64,000 nucleotides of DNA. Source: Carex sylvatica. Lineage: Eukaryota; Streptophyta; Magnoliopsida; Poales; Cyperaceae. The notes beneath the pieces were generated by a model. It made no database searches, was not told the DNA's origin, and saw only the letters and a program-made list of their open reading frames with translations. A program made the translations under genes and the position numbers. The stretch spans positions 992,001-1,056,000 of the forward strand of contig CAXKVR010000036.1 of assembly GCA_964058845.1 (NCBI GenBank), in the 5' to 3' direction. Of the stretch, positions 44,101 to 56,030 are shown piece by piece. Within the stretch, counting starts at the first letter, position 1; each line of letters starts with the position of its first letter.

Positions 44101-46155
44101 ATTAAAATCATTTGTTTTTGAACTGGATCCACCTGCCCCATCTCCCTCCTGTTTCACATTCTTCTCTTTCTTTTTAGACTCATACGCTTGCATTTCCTTC
44201 TCTCTCTCTAGAATGGCTGAGTTGAGCTCATCCTCGCCATTGTAAAGCCACGAATCATCATCATTTGGAGGGAGGTCAGCACCTTCAAATTCTTCCACCG
44301 AGTATGGAAGAGAGAGGATTTCGTCTATTCTACGAACAGGAGCGCTTGTTATCTCCCTACAAATAATAAGATATGAAAAGTAAGAGATAAAGCACAGGTA
44401 TAGCAGATCATATATCAGCAACCGCTACAGTTGACTACTTTCTTTATCTTTTGGGTTTATTATTTATTCTAAGTATTATTCATGTAGGGCTAAGTTAAGT
44501 GTTAATAGCTCTAAATCTAGAACGGTTGGAAATCAGGGTTGAATGAGACAAAAGCTTAAAAGAGTAAATTAAGACTTCAAAGCATAGCATGGTCATATAA
44601 ACATAAATAAAGACAATCTGAGCTTTACACAACTCATAATTCCAGGAAAACTAGCACAACCAGAGCCAACTGAGACTAATCGGGCCTATTTTTCATCTAA
44701 TTGGAATGCTGAGAAGCCAACACCTTGTGCGAGCAAACAAGCTTGTGCTCTTATAATATGCCAATGACTCCTCTAGAACTCTTTTATACTCTTTTGAACC
44801 AGGTAGAAGCCCATCAAAGCAGCCACTCTCCTCGAGACTTTTCTTAAAAGCCTCCCAAGTGGCCCCTTTTCCTTCCTCTCCAGCCTGAAGCCTCTCTTGG
44901 TACAACATTTCAAATCCACAAGCTATCTTCATACCCAGCTCAGCTTCAGTGTAAGCCGTCCGATCTTCTCTAGATGGCATCGGATAACATCTAGGTGCCT
45001 GAAATCTTTGTTGCACCTGTAATTTTATCCTAAATTCAGTGCCATATTGGATATAAAGACAAGCATAGTTTGAACAAAGCAAACAATTTAATGTCAGTTC
45101 TCCTGAGTCAGCACTTTGTGACATATTAGTAACTATGATATAGCAGGCCAATTTGTTGGTCTTTACAAGTAAATAATATTACCACACTAAATAATCCAGT
45201 AAATTACCAATTGTCCATACATAGCTCTAGTCATCGTCACTGAAATCCTAACCATGTCAATCTCGCCATCATTCCCTTTCAAAAATTTCTCCATCTTAGC
45301 TGCATGCTTCATCATATCAATATCCCTATCATAAAAGGCCTCCACTGCCAATGCAATTAAACAAGGCTCCATCTTCAAAACCTGTGCAACTTTCACTGGA
45401 ACCCTAACTCTAACTCGATGCAAATTCTCCTTAGCCTTCTCTGGGTACCCCTCGACCCTCCTCTTAATTGCTGTTTGCACAGATTCTGAAGCACGAGTGT
45501 CGATTTTATTGTTTCTGACAACTTCAATGGCTTCTGGTAGGGTTGGGGTGGAAGGGAATACCTCCATTGGGATTAAATGTAGCTCCCCTTTGTGGATGAA
45601 CACGCGGTTGGTGCTCGTGTCAGGGTTGACCCAACGGGGTAGTGAGAAGGCAGCTTCTATGAGAAGGAACTCGCCGTCTGAATCCCAAACTCGGATTACC
45701 AGATCAGGGAAGGATTGGGAGGCGAGGAAGAGGAGGGATACAATGAACCACTCATCGGAGATAGAGTCGGCGAAGTGTGTCTTGCCATGAAGATGGAGGA
45801 GAGGAGGGAATAGGCAGAGGGGGCAGGGAGAGGACAGCGATGAGGGGAGGGAAATGAGGAAAGGGTCATGGTGAAAGAGGTAAGATGAGAGATAGGGGGA
45901 GAGGAGGGAGTTGATGCTGAGGTGGAGGGAAGAGAGGGAGGAGAGTAGTTTTGTTGTATTTTTGTGAAAAAGTGGCGTCTGGCGAGACAAGTTAAGGGGA
46001 AAAGAAAAAGAAAGCGGGAACTCGGTAGAAGCTCCGGGACATTTCAGATTAATTCTAACCGGACCAAACTCAATCCAAAGCTTGTACAAATTATTTGAAC
46101 ACATAGGGGACGTCGAATCAGTTTTCGCACAAATATTGAAGTGAAAGGAGTACAA
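35152..46155 (-). CDS. ECD: Ecdysoneless/SGT1-like protein, 3' end incomplete
   Basis: Member of the eukaryotic ecdysoneless family (PF07093), which acts in the nucleus in RNA-processing and transcription contexts in other organisms. Visible exons on minus: E1 46155-45208, E2 45016-44724, E3 44356-44021, E4 35258-35152. E1 has HGKTHFADSISDEWFIVSLL and DLVIRVWDSDGEFLLIEAAF. E2 has YPMPSREDRTAYTEAELGMK. E3 has REITSAPVRRIDEIL and ends SSFEGAEVPDN. E4 starts NSEDVQLDTDQFFKAMESV. All four junctions keep frame with GT/AG. The start is unclear: the ATG at 46155 opens the frame, but homology seems to begin at a TTG (45990) before SRQTPLFH where an ATG would be expected. Final exon(s) were not found, so function is uncertain. 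Confidence 0.85.
36410..37624 (-). pseudogene. Athila-type retropepsin region
   Basis: Aspartic protease part of a Ty3/gypsy polyprotein, which would cleave the gag-pol precursor. It opens with HITIPFTNALTQIPTYTKFL, typical of this lineage. The active-site region RALCDLGASVSLMPHTIF follows, with the catalytic Asp in DLGAS, then EIPIILGRQFLKTARTLIDV. A Glu/Lys-rich stretch follows near 36900-37000, then a His/Pro/Thr-rich linker built on repeated CGG-palindrome DNA. The frame ends at 36410 without entering reverse transcriptase. The catalytic core is intact on sight, but the polyprotein context is broken. Confidence 0.85.
38249..39429 (-). pseudogene. Athila-type gag, broken
   Basis: Capsid protein of the Ty3/gypsy element. 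ATG at 39429; a linker with HTGRARDTRSVHS lies near the N-terminus. The retrotransposon gag core has ALFPFTLRDKAKKWLGSL and SDLFLTRFFPYNRTAKVRT. TAA at 38839-38841, a frameshift near 38810 and a stop near 38590 interrupt it. Downstream frames still give FRELQYSCPHHGLPDWLLI and STRISVDAVAGGALMSREP, then a zinc knuckle CVMCGDEGHAYEQC (about 38430-38470) of perfect CCHC spacing. Confidence 0.85.
39661..39679 (-). promoter_or_regulatory. Athila-type primer-binding site
   Basis: On minus it reads TGGCGCCGTTGCCGGGGAC, the conserved primer site of Athila/Tat elements, a few bases after the LTR end at 39686. Confidence 0.9.
40014..40160. repeat. 21-bp tandem repeat in Athila LTR
   Basis: About five copies of GTGTACTGTCGTACACGGGTC-like units; each contains the half-palindromic ACACGGGTCGTGT. 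Confidence 0.9.
40315..42248. mobile_element. CACTA element in Athila LTR (1.9 kb)
   Basis: It starts CACTACTAGAATTTG and ends CAAATTCTAGTAGTG, perfect CACTA inverted ends. TCA is duplicated on both sides (40312-40314 and 42249-42251), the 3-bp size typical of CACTA. Near both ends a CCCATGCA(A/G)TTG-like subterminal motif recurs in both orientations. No transposase is seen, so it is non-autonomous. Removing it and one TCA rejoins the LTR. Confidence 0.9.
43055..43150. repeat. ~21-bp tandem repeat in Athila LTR
   Basis: Four to five copies of a GACCCGGACAAGATGTTGTAA-like unit, related to the CGG-rich motif found elsewhere in this element. Confidence 0.85.
43667..43947. mobile_element. Foldback MITE, copy M7, in ECD intron
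   Basis: The ends are GGGCTATTATGATTCATGA and TGATGCACAATAGCCC. The inner arms have GGAGACCAAATGTTACA and the mirrored TAAATTTGGTCTCC. It is 281 bp, the shortest copy. Confidence 0.8.
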
Positions 46156-46169
46156 GTGTTGAAATGTGT

Positions 46170-46321
46170 GATCCAGGTTGCAGGAGGTGAGCCTGGTAAA
46201 ACCAATAAAAGAGAGGAACGTCGAGGGGAAAATGTTCTTTCTTGTTCTCGATGACGTTTGGTACGAGAGCCGAGCAGTTTGGGAGGACCTGTTGCGGGTG
46301 AACTTAAGAACTCCTAGTTGA
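46170..46321 (+). pseudogene. NB-ARC (NBS-LRR) fragment with kinase-2 motif
   Basis: A short plus-strand frame encodes KERNVEGKMFFLVLDDVWYE followed by SRAVWEDLLRVN. FLVLDDVW is the kinase-2 (Walker B) motif of plant NB-ARC resistance proteins, and the following W-E-D-L spacing fits. A P-loop-like GGEPGKT lies just upstream in another frame, too close for an intact domain, so a deletion may have joined them. The fragment ends in TGA at about 46321. It begins roughly 15 bp from the divergent ECD open frame. No LRR or other NBS part was found. Confidence 0.65.
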
Positions 46322-46737
46322 GGAACGTCAAGGACTAGGTGAGCTTAAGAGCTCCTAGTTGTTCTACTCATTAAATTATGCCTCATAGACTATCAGTTTT
46401 CCTATGTTTCCCATCCCTTAAGCGTTTGATGTTATTTTTTCTATTATTCTTGTTTTGTCTAGGATAATGTGGAGCATCTTAATCGGTTTACTGAAGAATT
46501 TGGAGCAATTGATGATGAAGAAAATGACAGATCCATGTTATCAAGGCTGTTCAAAACCAACAGATTTTCGGGCTTTATTTGGCGGAAATAATAATGACCA
46601 TTTCATGCTTGGGATAAAATTTACAAAGTAGAACTTTTTGTATTTTACATTACTTATCTTGATCTCTTAGTAGGATAGGATAAAGAAAAAGAAAAAAGAA
46701 GAAGACATAATTGTTCGAATACGACAGTAACTTGATA
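46322..46737. other. Intergenic with small open exon-like scrap
   Basis: AACTCCTAGTTG-type sequence is locally duplicated near 46310-46360. After a TTTTGTCTAG acceptor-like site an open frame (DNVEHLNRFTEEFGAIDDEE) runs to about 46590; I do not recognise it. Confidence 0.35.
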
Positions 46738-46770
46738 CTAGTATCGTGCCCGTGCGCTGCGACAGGAACA
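46738..46770 (-). mobile_element. Candidate Helitron 3' terminus
   Basis: On minus the sequence CCTGTCGCAGCGCACGGG can form a short GC-rich hairpin and is followed by CACGATACTAG, then T. A terminal hairpin about 10 bases before CTAG, with T after it, is the Helitron 3' signature. The matching TC 5' end has not been located, so element extent is unknown. Confidence 0.45.
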
Positions 46771-48658
46771 TATTATAAGATTGAAAAGAATATGAATAGA
46801 TTTTTTGTTGTTGACATTCATACAGAATTAGAAAAAAAAACATTTAAATGAAAATAAAAAAACGAATATTCAAATAATAAATAACAGTAAAAGAAATAAC
46901 AACAAATAAAGAAAAGATTAAATATAACATGAAAAAAGAAGTTAAGTATCATTGTTGATGTGATCTTCTTCGATGTAGACTAACATTTCTAAAAATAAAA
47001 CAAACAAAATATGATCAGTAGATTATAATTGCTCAAATTGAAAACAAATATAAAATTAGAAATGTTAAACTAATATGGTTTGTACCTTATTCATTGCTCT
47101 AGACCTCCGGTAAACTATATTTTTTGTATACACTCCTAGAGCATCAACTTTATTATTCCTTGTGTTTTAGAAATATAAGTATTTAGAAGGTCAGATGAAA
47201 ATTTGTATTACTTCTAACATAGTCAGATGATATGTACTTGAAAGGTCAGATTAAAATTTTATATTATCTGTAGCATCTAAAATTTTATGAAACCCTCTAA
47301 TAAAATCCATATCATATTAGAGGAGACCAACACATATCATAAGTTAGTGGACCGACATATAAGTGAAAGTCTACTGTCAAAGTCATATTTGTAATTTGTG
47401 ACTGGAAACCATTCCTCCCTTGCATCTAGTATTTTTTTTTTCATTTTGGTTGCTGAGTTTTTACAGTTATTATGGTGATCATTTTCTAACTGAGTTTTTT
47501 CAAATGTAAATGCGATGATGATCTAACATTTCTAGTCACACATGAGCAAGTAGCATTTTTGTTTTGTTTATGAGAGCCCTCTTTCAGAAATGATTATTAA
47601 TTTATTCAAGGGTAATCCCAAAAACCTTTTTAAGATTAACAAAATACAACTCTAGGAAATATCATATCTTACCAAATGTAAAAAAAAGGAAAAAAAATAA
47701 AAAGAAAACACTATTGCCAAAATAGAGAATTGCAATTAAACTTCTCCAAAATAACAACATGATCGTCATATAAAAACTAATCAAGCTGCTGAGTCCAATC
47801 GAACGGCTCCAAGTTCTTACACAAAGCTCGCTATAGCTTGTTTTTGTTTGTCAACATTTTCATACCGTCTCTTGAGACCTAAACCACTTGGAGAAATCTA
47901 ACACCTGTATTCCATATTTTAAAGTTACCTTAGCTAATGATTAAACATTAAAATTAACCATTAACCTCCATTAATTGTAGATACTGGTACATATCTGAAG
48001 CAAACAGTAGTATGGTAACTTTTTTTCTCATGTTATTTTTGGTCCAATTACACATAATTTAGGATTACTTTACTTTTTGGGAAAGCTTTTACCTACATGT
48101 GGAAGTTTTATAAAAGCGATACCAAATTGCTTTTGGCCAAGAAATGTGGAATATCACTTGTTTCGTTGACACATGCAAGTTTTACAAAAGCGATACCAAA
48201 TTGCTATACCAAATATTCTTTCCTATAAGACTTGAAATACTTATACCAAAAGAAGGCACAAGTCCTTGTATAACCTTCAAAAAAACTTAATATAAGTGCA
48301 TTAATATATTAACACAATTTAAATTCAAACCAAACCGGAATAATATATGAAGCTTCTGGTAAATTATTATATTTGCACGTCCTGCAGGAGACATGCACAA
48401 CAAAAAAATAAAATAAACATGCGACATGCATCTGAATCTTACCAGAAAGTCCAGTTGCACAAAGATTACCAAGAAACAATTAAAGAGGAGCTCCATGGGT
48501 GAAAAAGATATATTAATTGTTCATGGAGGGAAATAAGAGAGAAAGAACTGGAGATGAGGGATATCGAGTTATATTGTATCTAACCCCTTCAAAATGAGAG
48601 AGGAAGGCTGTTCAATGCTACAATAATTTAGTTATGAACTAATTTTCCCTTTTTTTAA
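46771..48658. other. AT-rich, possibly Helitron-internal
   Basis: No gene or ordered repeat recognised. AAGTTTTATAAAAGCGATACC-like sequence is locally duplicated near 48100 and 48178. Confidence 0.35.
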
Positions 48659-49048
48659 AAAGAGTAAGGCTATGGTACTATGCATAGCACATATTGGCCT
48701 ATATTATAGATCAATATCGTAATTTTCAAAGTTCAAACGATCAATCTAAATCGTTGAACATGATCCCCATACGGAAATGTACTTGTAGATCAAATTTTAT
48801 ATTTTTTACTTTTTTTTAGATAGGTAGAAAATTACTTGAGCTTGAGATTCTAGACCATTCAAAAGTAGTGATTTTCTACCTATCTAAAATAATGCTAAGA
48901 AAATTCTAAAAAATATAAAATTTAGTTGCAAGTACAGTTTCATATGTAAATCACATTGAACAGTTTAGAACGACTATTAGAAGCTGAAAATATTGATCCA
49001 TAGTACGGACCAATTAGTGCTATGCATAGTACCATAGCCAGACTCTTG
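48659..49048. mobile_element. Foldback MITE, copy M8 (diverged)
   Basis: The ends are AAGAGTAAGGCTATGGTACT and, mirrored, AGTACCATAGCCAGACTCTT. The inner arms keep CCCCATACGGAAATGTAC-like and AAATTTTATATTTTT segments. It lacks flanking TA repeats. Confidence 0.75.
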
Positions 49049-50521
49049 AAAAAAATATCATAAACCCAAAATTGAAACTGCAGTTACTTTCTAATGAAAA
49101 TGGAAATGAAGTTACTTTGTAATGAAAAAAATATCAATCCGGACTCTCAAAAACAAAAAATTGGAAATGAAGTCATTACATGTACCCATTTCATACCCGC
49201 CATGTTCATTACAAAATCCTAATTGTATCAGACAATTACGATTGATATAGCAATAGAAAGGTTGATAGAAATTAGCATTTCACATATGAATTAAAAGGTG
49301 AGCAAGATATTTCTGCCAGAGAGAGGTAAGAGTAGAGAGGGAAGTAAGAATGTCATTTTGAATTACCTCGGTAAATTTACCAGAGATAAACTAAGGTGTC
49401 AACTAAAGAAGGTCGTCGACAATAGACCTGAGATTCTTATAGGGCTCTCCCAAATGCTCACTTCCTCTATCATGGATTCATACATCACACACTTCCAAGT
49501 GGAAGAATTGACTTACTCCCTGTTAAATTAAAAAGAAATAACAACAAAGATAATAAAATAGAACTAAAGAAAAGACACTTCCAATGTTTTTATTACAAGC
49601 ATGGTCATCTCAATAAAACAAATTCTGATGTTCAGATATTGCAATTGAAGTTAATAGGACTGTTTACAAACTCGAAATTTAAAAAAAAAAAAAAACTACG
49701 CTGACAAGATTGATTACATATGGTGCCAAGTTCTTGAGTCAGTTCAATCACAGTTGCCATTTCAATTTCTTTTTGAGTCAGTTCAATTAACATTTCACGG
49801 TGATCTTTATATTAGCAACAATGTATAATTTTCTTTTAACAACAAATCAAAAGTACATATACACAGGAAAAGGAAAGAACCACCATGAAAATAAAAAAAC
49901 TCTAACCCTAAATGTTGAGAAAAATGAGTCAAATAAAATACAATACAACAATATCAGTACACTTTGATAATTGATGCAATTCATATATTTACTCATCAGG
50001 AAAATGTGTTCATATTAAAGGATTTACTAATGAGTAATCATTAGAGTCAAATATATTTTCTGAAATTAAAAATATAAGAAAAAGGAAAAAAAAAAAGACT
50101 TAATTGTTTAATTTGCTGATATTTTATATATGATTTTTTATTCATATATAAAGGATTTAGAGTCAAATATATTGAGTCAATAAAGGATTTACTGATGAGT
50201 CAACATCTTAACTACTGATGAGTCAATAAATTAGTCAATCTTGATCAAATTCATCATTGAAAAGATCAATTAAATACAATACAACAGTATCAGTAGTTCA
50301 AGGCAAGAGGATTATACTGATGAACTGATCATATACAGTAAGGTGATAACTTTTTAACAATTATTAAAAAATACAGGGGCCTTCTGCAAACACAGAAAAA
50401 TTATGGGCATTTTTAGTAAAAAAATGAAAAACTTTAACGGAGGACTGGGAAAGGAATATTATGGGTGTGCATGCACTAATAATGGCAGGTCCAAAATTTG
50501 TCTTATAAAGCTATAATAATA

Positions 50522-50553
<32 letters not shown>

Positions 50554-51397
50554 GCATTTCGTCAAGACCTCATCATTACATCATAATTTACTAACATTCT
50601 GGTGTTCTAAATTCAAAAATAGATACTTCTGTCTTGTGATTTGTGAGAATAATTTTTGCTAAAACAAGCAAATAGAACACTTCCAACTGGTACCAGGCCA
50701 ACTGGTTGTTTTATGCAACCAAATACTTCTAAGTGATGAAGTAAATACAAACGAAAGAGAATTTGATCCAACTGCTACCCAATTTGATACTAAACCAAAT
50801 CACACAATGCTAAAGACCCAAAACCTCAAATTGAACCAAGCCCAAAATGAATTCACGGAACCAGAACCAGAATCGACAGCTGATGGATGCCAGTACCAAT
50901 TTACCACAACTCAGAGAAAAAGGAGAAGATGCAGCGGGAAGGAGGAGAAATGAAGCATCGGGAGGGTTTGAAAGTTTGAGGAAAAAAGATTTTGGCACGA
51001 TATTACAAATAATGTGCGGCCTTTTGTGTGGCGGATACAATATTAACTAAATTTAGACTTCTACATCTAAAATAAATATATTCAATCAAAAGAATATTAG
51101 ATGGCTCAGATTCAATTCGAATTTAGATCAATAAATCAGGACTCTTGCTGGATCTAGACATTAAGCTCCTTAATAAGGAGGAGAGATATTTACCATTTCA
51201 GGAGAACCATGAAACTGTACAGTGATTTTTATGTTGGAGAATTATAAAGGCCAAACAATTACGCTTTATCTAGAGATCAAAAAATTACATCTCATCTAGG
51301 AGTCAAACACTTACACTCCGAAAAAGGAGAAACAGTTCCCGACCTTAACCTAAGGACCGTCCAATGCTAAAAAGACCCAAAACATAAATCATAAGTG
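49049..51397. other. Intergenic, nothing recognised
   Basis: Scattered short frames without family features, and a TGAGTCAATAAAGGATTTACT-like local repeat near 50150-50230. Confidence 0.35.
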
Positions 51398-54300
51398 TCA
51401 CACCCCAAACCAGAAATTCTGGATTAAGGTGTGATCAACCTCGCCTCGTACTTAATTAATCATTAAGTACGCAAGGCTAAAATAACAAAATAATCAAACA
51501 GCAGCGAAAGCATAAGATAAAGTATCAGCATCAGTCACATAAACAATAAATAAATATAAACATACATGTCATACAATACAATCTGTCTCGGATCCAAAAA
51601 TAACATCCACTAATGAAATGGAGTGCATGATCTAGCGAGATCCGTATATATAATACAAGAATACGGATACTCGTGATCCTAATCAAAATTCTAACATAAA
51701 AGTAAATCAAACGGCGTGGCCATCATGGACAGCTCCTGGCATCTCCTGCTGCGGACTGCCAGACTCTGTACCTAAAACCCACAAAACAACTTGTGGGTGA
51801 GCGACGAATCGCCCAGTATGTGACCCAGAATTATCCCCTTAGGGATCCTCTACGGTCAAAGCACTTTTAATTATAAAATGAATAAACTTTAAAATATGCA
51901 TATGTGTAAACTTATATTAATATCTAATAAAATTTATAATACTTTTTAAAGATGCCATGATGCAATTATTCTATTATGCCAACATGCAGAATAACCCAAA
52001 GTAAAATCAAAGTATAATATCGGATAGAAATCAAGTCGGAATTCAGTACTCCTCGTACTGTGTGCCCAAATATAATAATAATAATAATATCGAAGCAAAT
52101 AAAAATCACCCCGTGTCGTGCCAATGGGATCCGAAGATCCAAATAATATAATCAAGGACCGTGATCAGGAGAACAATGATACACGTTGCCTAGTGACATC
52201 GAGCATTGCCCTTAGGATAGTAGCACACTAACCGATGATTATATCCTTAAATTCAAAGTGTCATCTCGCCTACGATTCATCGCCCAAACATATCCAATAG
52301 GAGAAATCATACAATGCAAGTCGTAAAAAGTTAATCTCTTCCCTCATGAGCAGGAGAGAACTCTACCGTCCGGCCAGACCAATAGGACCAGAGGGCTCGT
52401 CGACCCCCGTGCATCAAGGCTCGTCGACCTTATGCACTTGCACTTCATTCCTCAAGATCCGCATTGGGCCTTGGGAACTTCCGTTCTAGGCAAAGTAGCT
52501 CCTAATGTAGGGAAGGAATAAATTCCCGAATCGTACCGTGCCACAGAACTCGAGATCGGAACTGCTCACGTCAAATAGTAAAATGATCGAAAATGATACA
52601 TAATCAAAGTTTATACATATAATATAAATCCTAAGGCCATCTGAGAATCAAGTGACACTCAGCTCAGCGGCTGTCGGGCCGTCCCATGCCAAGTGACACC
52701 GAGACGGAACGAAGTCACTCGGTCCTGCTCAGCTCTCACCAATGCATGCGTATGCACGTAAATAATAATAATATATTGTCTTCCACGAGAAGAAGACAAA
52801 CTAATAACCTAATATTCTAATAACATACATATAATATTATTTAATTACTCTACTCCTAAAATACAGTAAATTCGAGTTTGTCAGGATTTATGCAATTCTA
52901 CCTACAGTGCAGAAAGGATAAACATGATCTACAGTTTTAATGCAACTACTTAAAAATAAAGTGCGGATGTCAGGTCAGATGGATCGACTGGTAAGAGTAC
53001 GCCCACGAAAAGAATAATTCAGATACCCAACACCTGTGGGGGCTAAAGTCTCTGTGGCTAACCCTCAGCGTGCTCCGCGTATGCTCTGTACTACGAGTCA
53101 GTCGGATCAGTCCCAGGATCGAACTCGTACAGGATCGGCTGATCTGAAATTACGTAGTGACAACTAATTAAAATCTACGCTAAATTATACTAACCCTCGC
53201 CCCATTTAATATGCTTAAGTCAAAGCTTTAATTATTTCAATTTTATAAAAGTTACTGATTTATTCAGTCAACTGAATCGGTTAGTCAGGTATTGATCGTT
53301 TACTTTCATACCATCGAGCTTAGCATTAATCTTAATTTATAATTTGGCCAGATATCGATCATTCACTTTGATCTTAATTAATCAATTTTTAACCTAAACT
53401 AATTTATAGTTTTAATAATTTAATTTGAAGATATATTGTTTATAAATTTTTTTAAGTTGAAATATTCGCAAAATAGTTATTTGTGAGTTACGTGTCCTAC
53501 CTAATTAATATAACTTAATTACTTATCTAATTTGATTTATTTTAAATTAACTATAATTATTTCAATCCATCGAATACGGTACGAAAGTTAATTTATTATT
53601 AAATATTCCTAATACTACCATTTAATAAAATGTGTAACTTTTGTAATTATTATTAAACTAATTATTTAGTTAATATATTTTAGTCATTGTATAATTTAGA
53701 TATGTTATTTGTTTATAAGATTTTAAAAACAAAATGTTTATCTATTTTATGCTTTTATAATTATTTCTAACTAAGTCCGACAATTAATCTAATATTACGT
53801 TTAACTCGTCGTTTCAAATCTAAGCATAAATTAATATTTTTTTCCCGTTTATGTTTCAAAAATACTTAAATGTTATAAAACATTTAAAACTTATTTTGTT
53901 AAACTTTTATTTTATTTAAATGTGTTGGGTGATTTATTTTGGGTTTGTTTCGAGATCATACATGTATCCAATTAGATTATATAGTATCTGCTCAATTTAT
54001 GTTACGAGCTATCATCGAGGCATCAAGACCCTGGACGGTATAATTATTTTCTGATTTAATTTAGGTTTACATATTCGGTTACATTATCAAAACCTAAGTT
54101 TTGAAATTCGTCAATTCCTTTTTATATTCTAAAATTGGGCCCTTAGTCAATATAATTTTCACACAAGGGCATATATTTTACAATTCAGACCCCTATTATA
54201 TTTATTTTGCAATATGGTCCCTGCCGATCAAAGGCTGGTATACACACAAAATCAGCACCATACCAGTAGTATACTGGGCTGGTACCAGCACTTTGCAATT

Positions 54301-56030
54301 TACACAACAGCAACACAGCCAAGCACAAGCAAGAGCAGCAAAACAGAAAAACAAGGCACAGATCAAGGCAACAAGTCAGAGGCAAACAGAATCAGAACAG
54401 AGCAAAAAAAAAACACAGCCAAGGCATAGGTCAGAGAGCACGGCAACACAGGCACGTGCATTGGCTTGCCAGGAAAATCAACAATCCGAGCAAGCCACAG
54501 TTCAATACAACACGAATTAAGAAATAATCAAGGGTGCACATACTAACCGAGAGTGGCAAAAATCACAGAGAAGGCTTAGCAAAAACGGCCGGTACCAAGT
54601 TTCAAATCTCGCCCTTCGGCCGTCAAAATCAAGCACCAGAAATAAGTCAGCAAGCCCCCAAATCAACAGCAAGCACCCAAGATTCAACAAGCAAATACCA
54701 GAATACACTCACAAGAAACCCTAGAATTTAAGGTTTCAGAATTCTTAGAGATCAGAGGGGAAGAGCAAGAACAGAGAAAGGGAGGAATCAAGCAAAGTCT
54801 CAGCACATGAGAGTGAACCAGGAATGCTACGAGAGAGAGAGAGAGGCGTATAAGTACCCGGGCAAAAAGGAAACCACACCTCATCACTAAGTACCGAGCA
54901 GGTGGGGGAAATGGCCTCGCCTCACCCACTATCTGGCAGCCGAAGTGACAGCAACGATCAAAGAACAAGCAAAAACGGGCGGGGATCCCTCTCCCTTTCC
55001 TCTCCATTAGAGCCGAGTAGGGTCGGGGCGCAGGGACAAAGAGAGAGCAAGGAGAGCACGGGAGAGAGATGGGGAAGGGGTTTTTAAAAAAAAAATAACC
55101 CGCATCAAGATTCGTGCTGAACGTATTTAAACGATTTGAGATTTTCCAAATGGTCACGCAGATATGAGATATTTCAGAGGGTGTGAATTCCATTGAGGGT
55201 GGACCCGAAAATTTAATTAAATGTGGTTAAGTTCTCATTTTTAATTACATTCAAAAATTAAAGAAATGGATGGTTTCAGGATTCGTGCGAGATTAAGCTC
55301 AAAGAGTTATAAAATTTCGGAAGTTATATAACTTGATCATTTGATCTAAAAATTACGTTTTTCTTAATAAATTCAAATCGAAGGTTCGTAATAATTTCAC
55401 AATTAAATTCATATGTATATTTCAGACATTATTTCTCGATTTAAAATTCGAATAATTCGATATCAATAATACACACATATATATATATATATATATAAAC
55501 ATCTACTAAGTCATATTCTATAATTTGTAATAAATCATGATTTATAAATTTTATAATGTTATGTTTCCAATATTTCACGTGTTTTAATCTCAACTATAAT
55601 CTCGAATGATTCGATATTAAACCATGTATGTTTTTATATAATTATTTATCGATTAAATTTTCTATATTTTATTTATTTATACACATCTTATCATTTTATT
55701 TATTTTATTTCTCTTTTCTAAATCTTACGACCGTTAACGACTTTCTGGGGATAGTTATAAATAAAATGTTTTAGGTCTATAATGATAATATATATATATA
55801 TTTTATATACACAATAGCATATTTTATTTATATTTCGAAATGTTATATTCGTTTATAATTAATCAGACAAAATCTGAATGATCATTTAATTAACTAAAAT
55901 TTAAATTTGAGCGTATTATTTAATTTAGCAAATTAAATCTATTTTAAAATTTCGGGATATAATAATAAGTGCGGAACATAATACCTAATTTCATGTCGTT
56001 TGTCATGGAATAACCAAAGCCATAGTAGAG
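51398..56030. other. Probable large retroelement LTR or noncoding derivative
   Basis: It begins TGTCACACCCC, a frequent plant gypsy LTR terminus (or, on minus, an LTR ending GGGGTGTGACA). It includes a GC-richer leader-like zone (52330-53160) and a CT/GA-rich block (54750-55090). No gag or pol frame occurs; the open frames at 54101-54520 and 54684-55193 are compositionally simple and have no recognised domain. Neither a paired terminus nor a primer site was found, so the assignment is tentative. Confidence 0.35.

Noticed and set aside
54684..55193. 169-residue minus-strand open frame
   Set aside because: Low-complexity Leu/Ser/Phe/Cys-rich translation of a CT/GA-rich leader-like region; no domain recognised.
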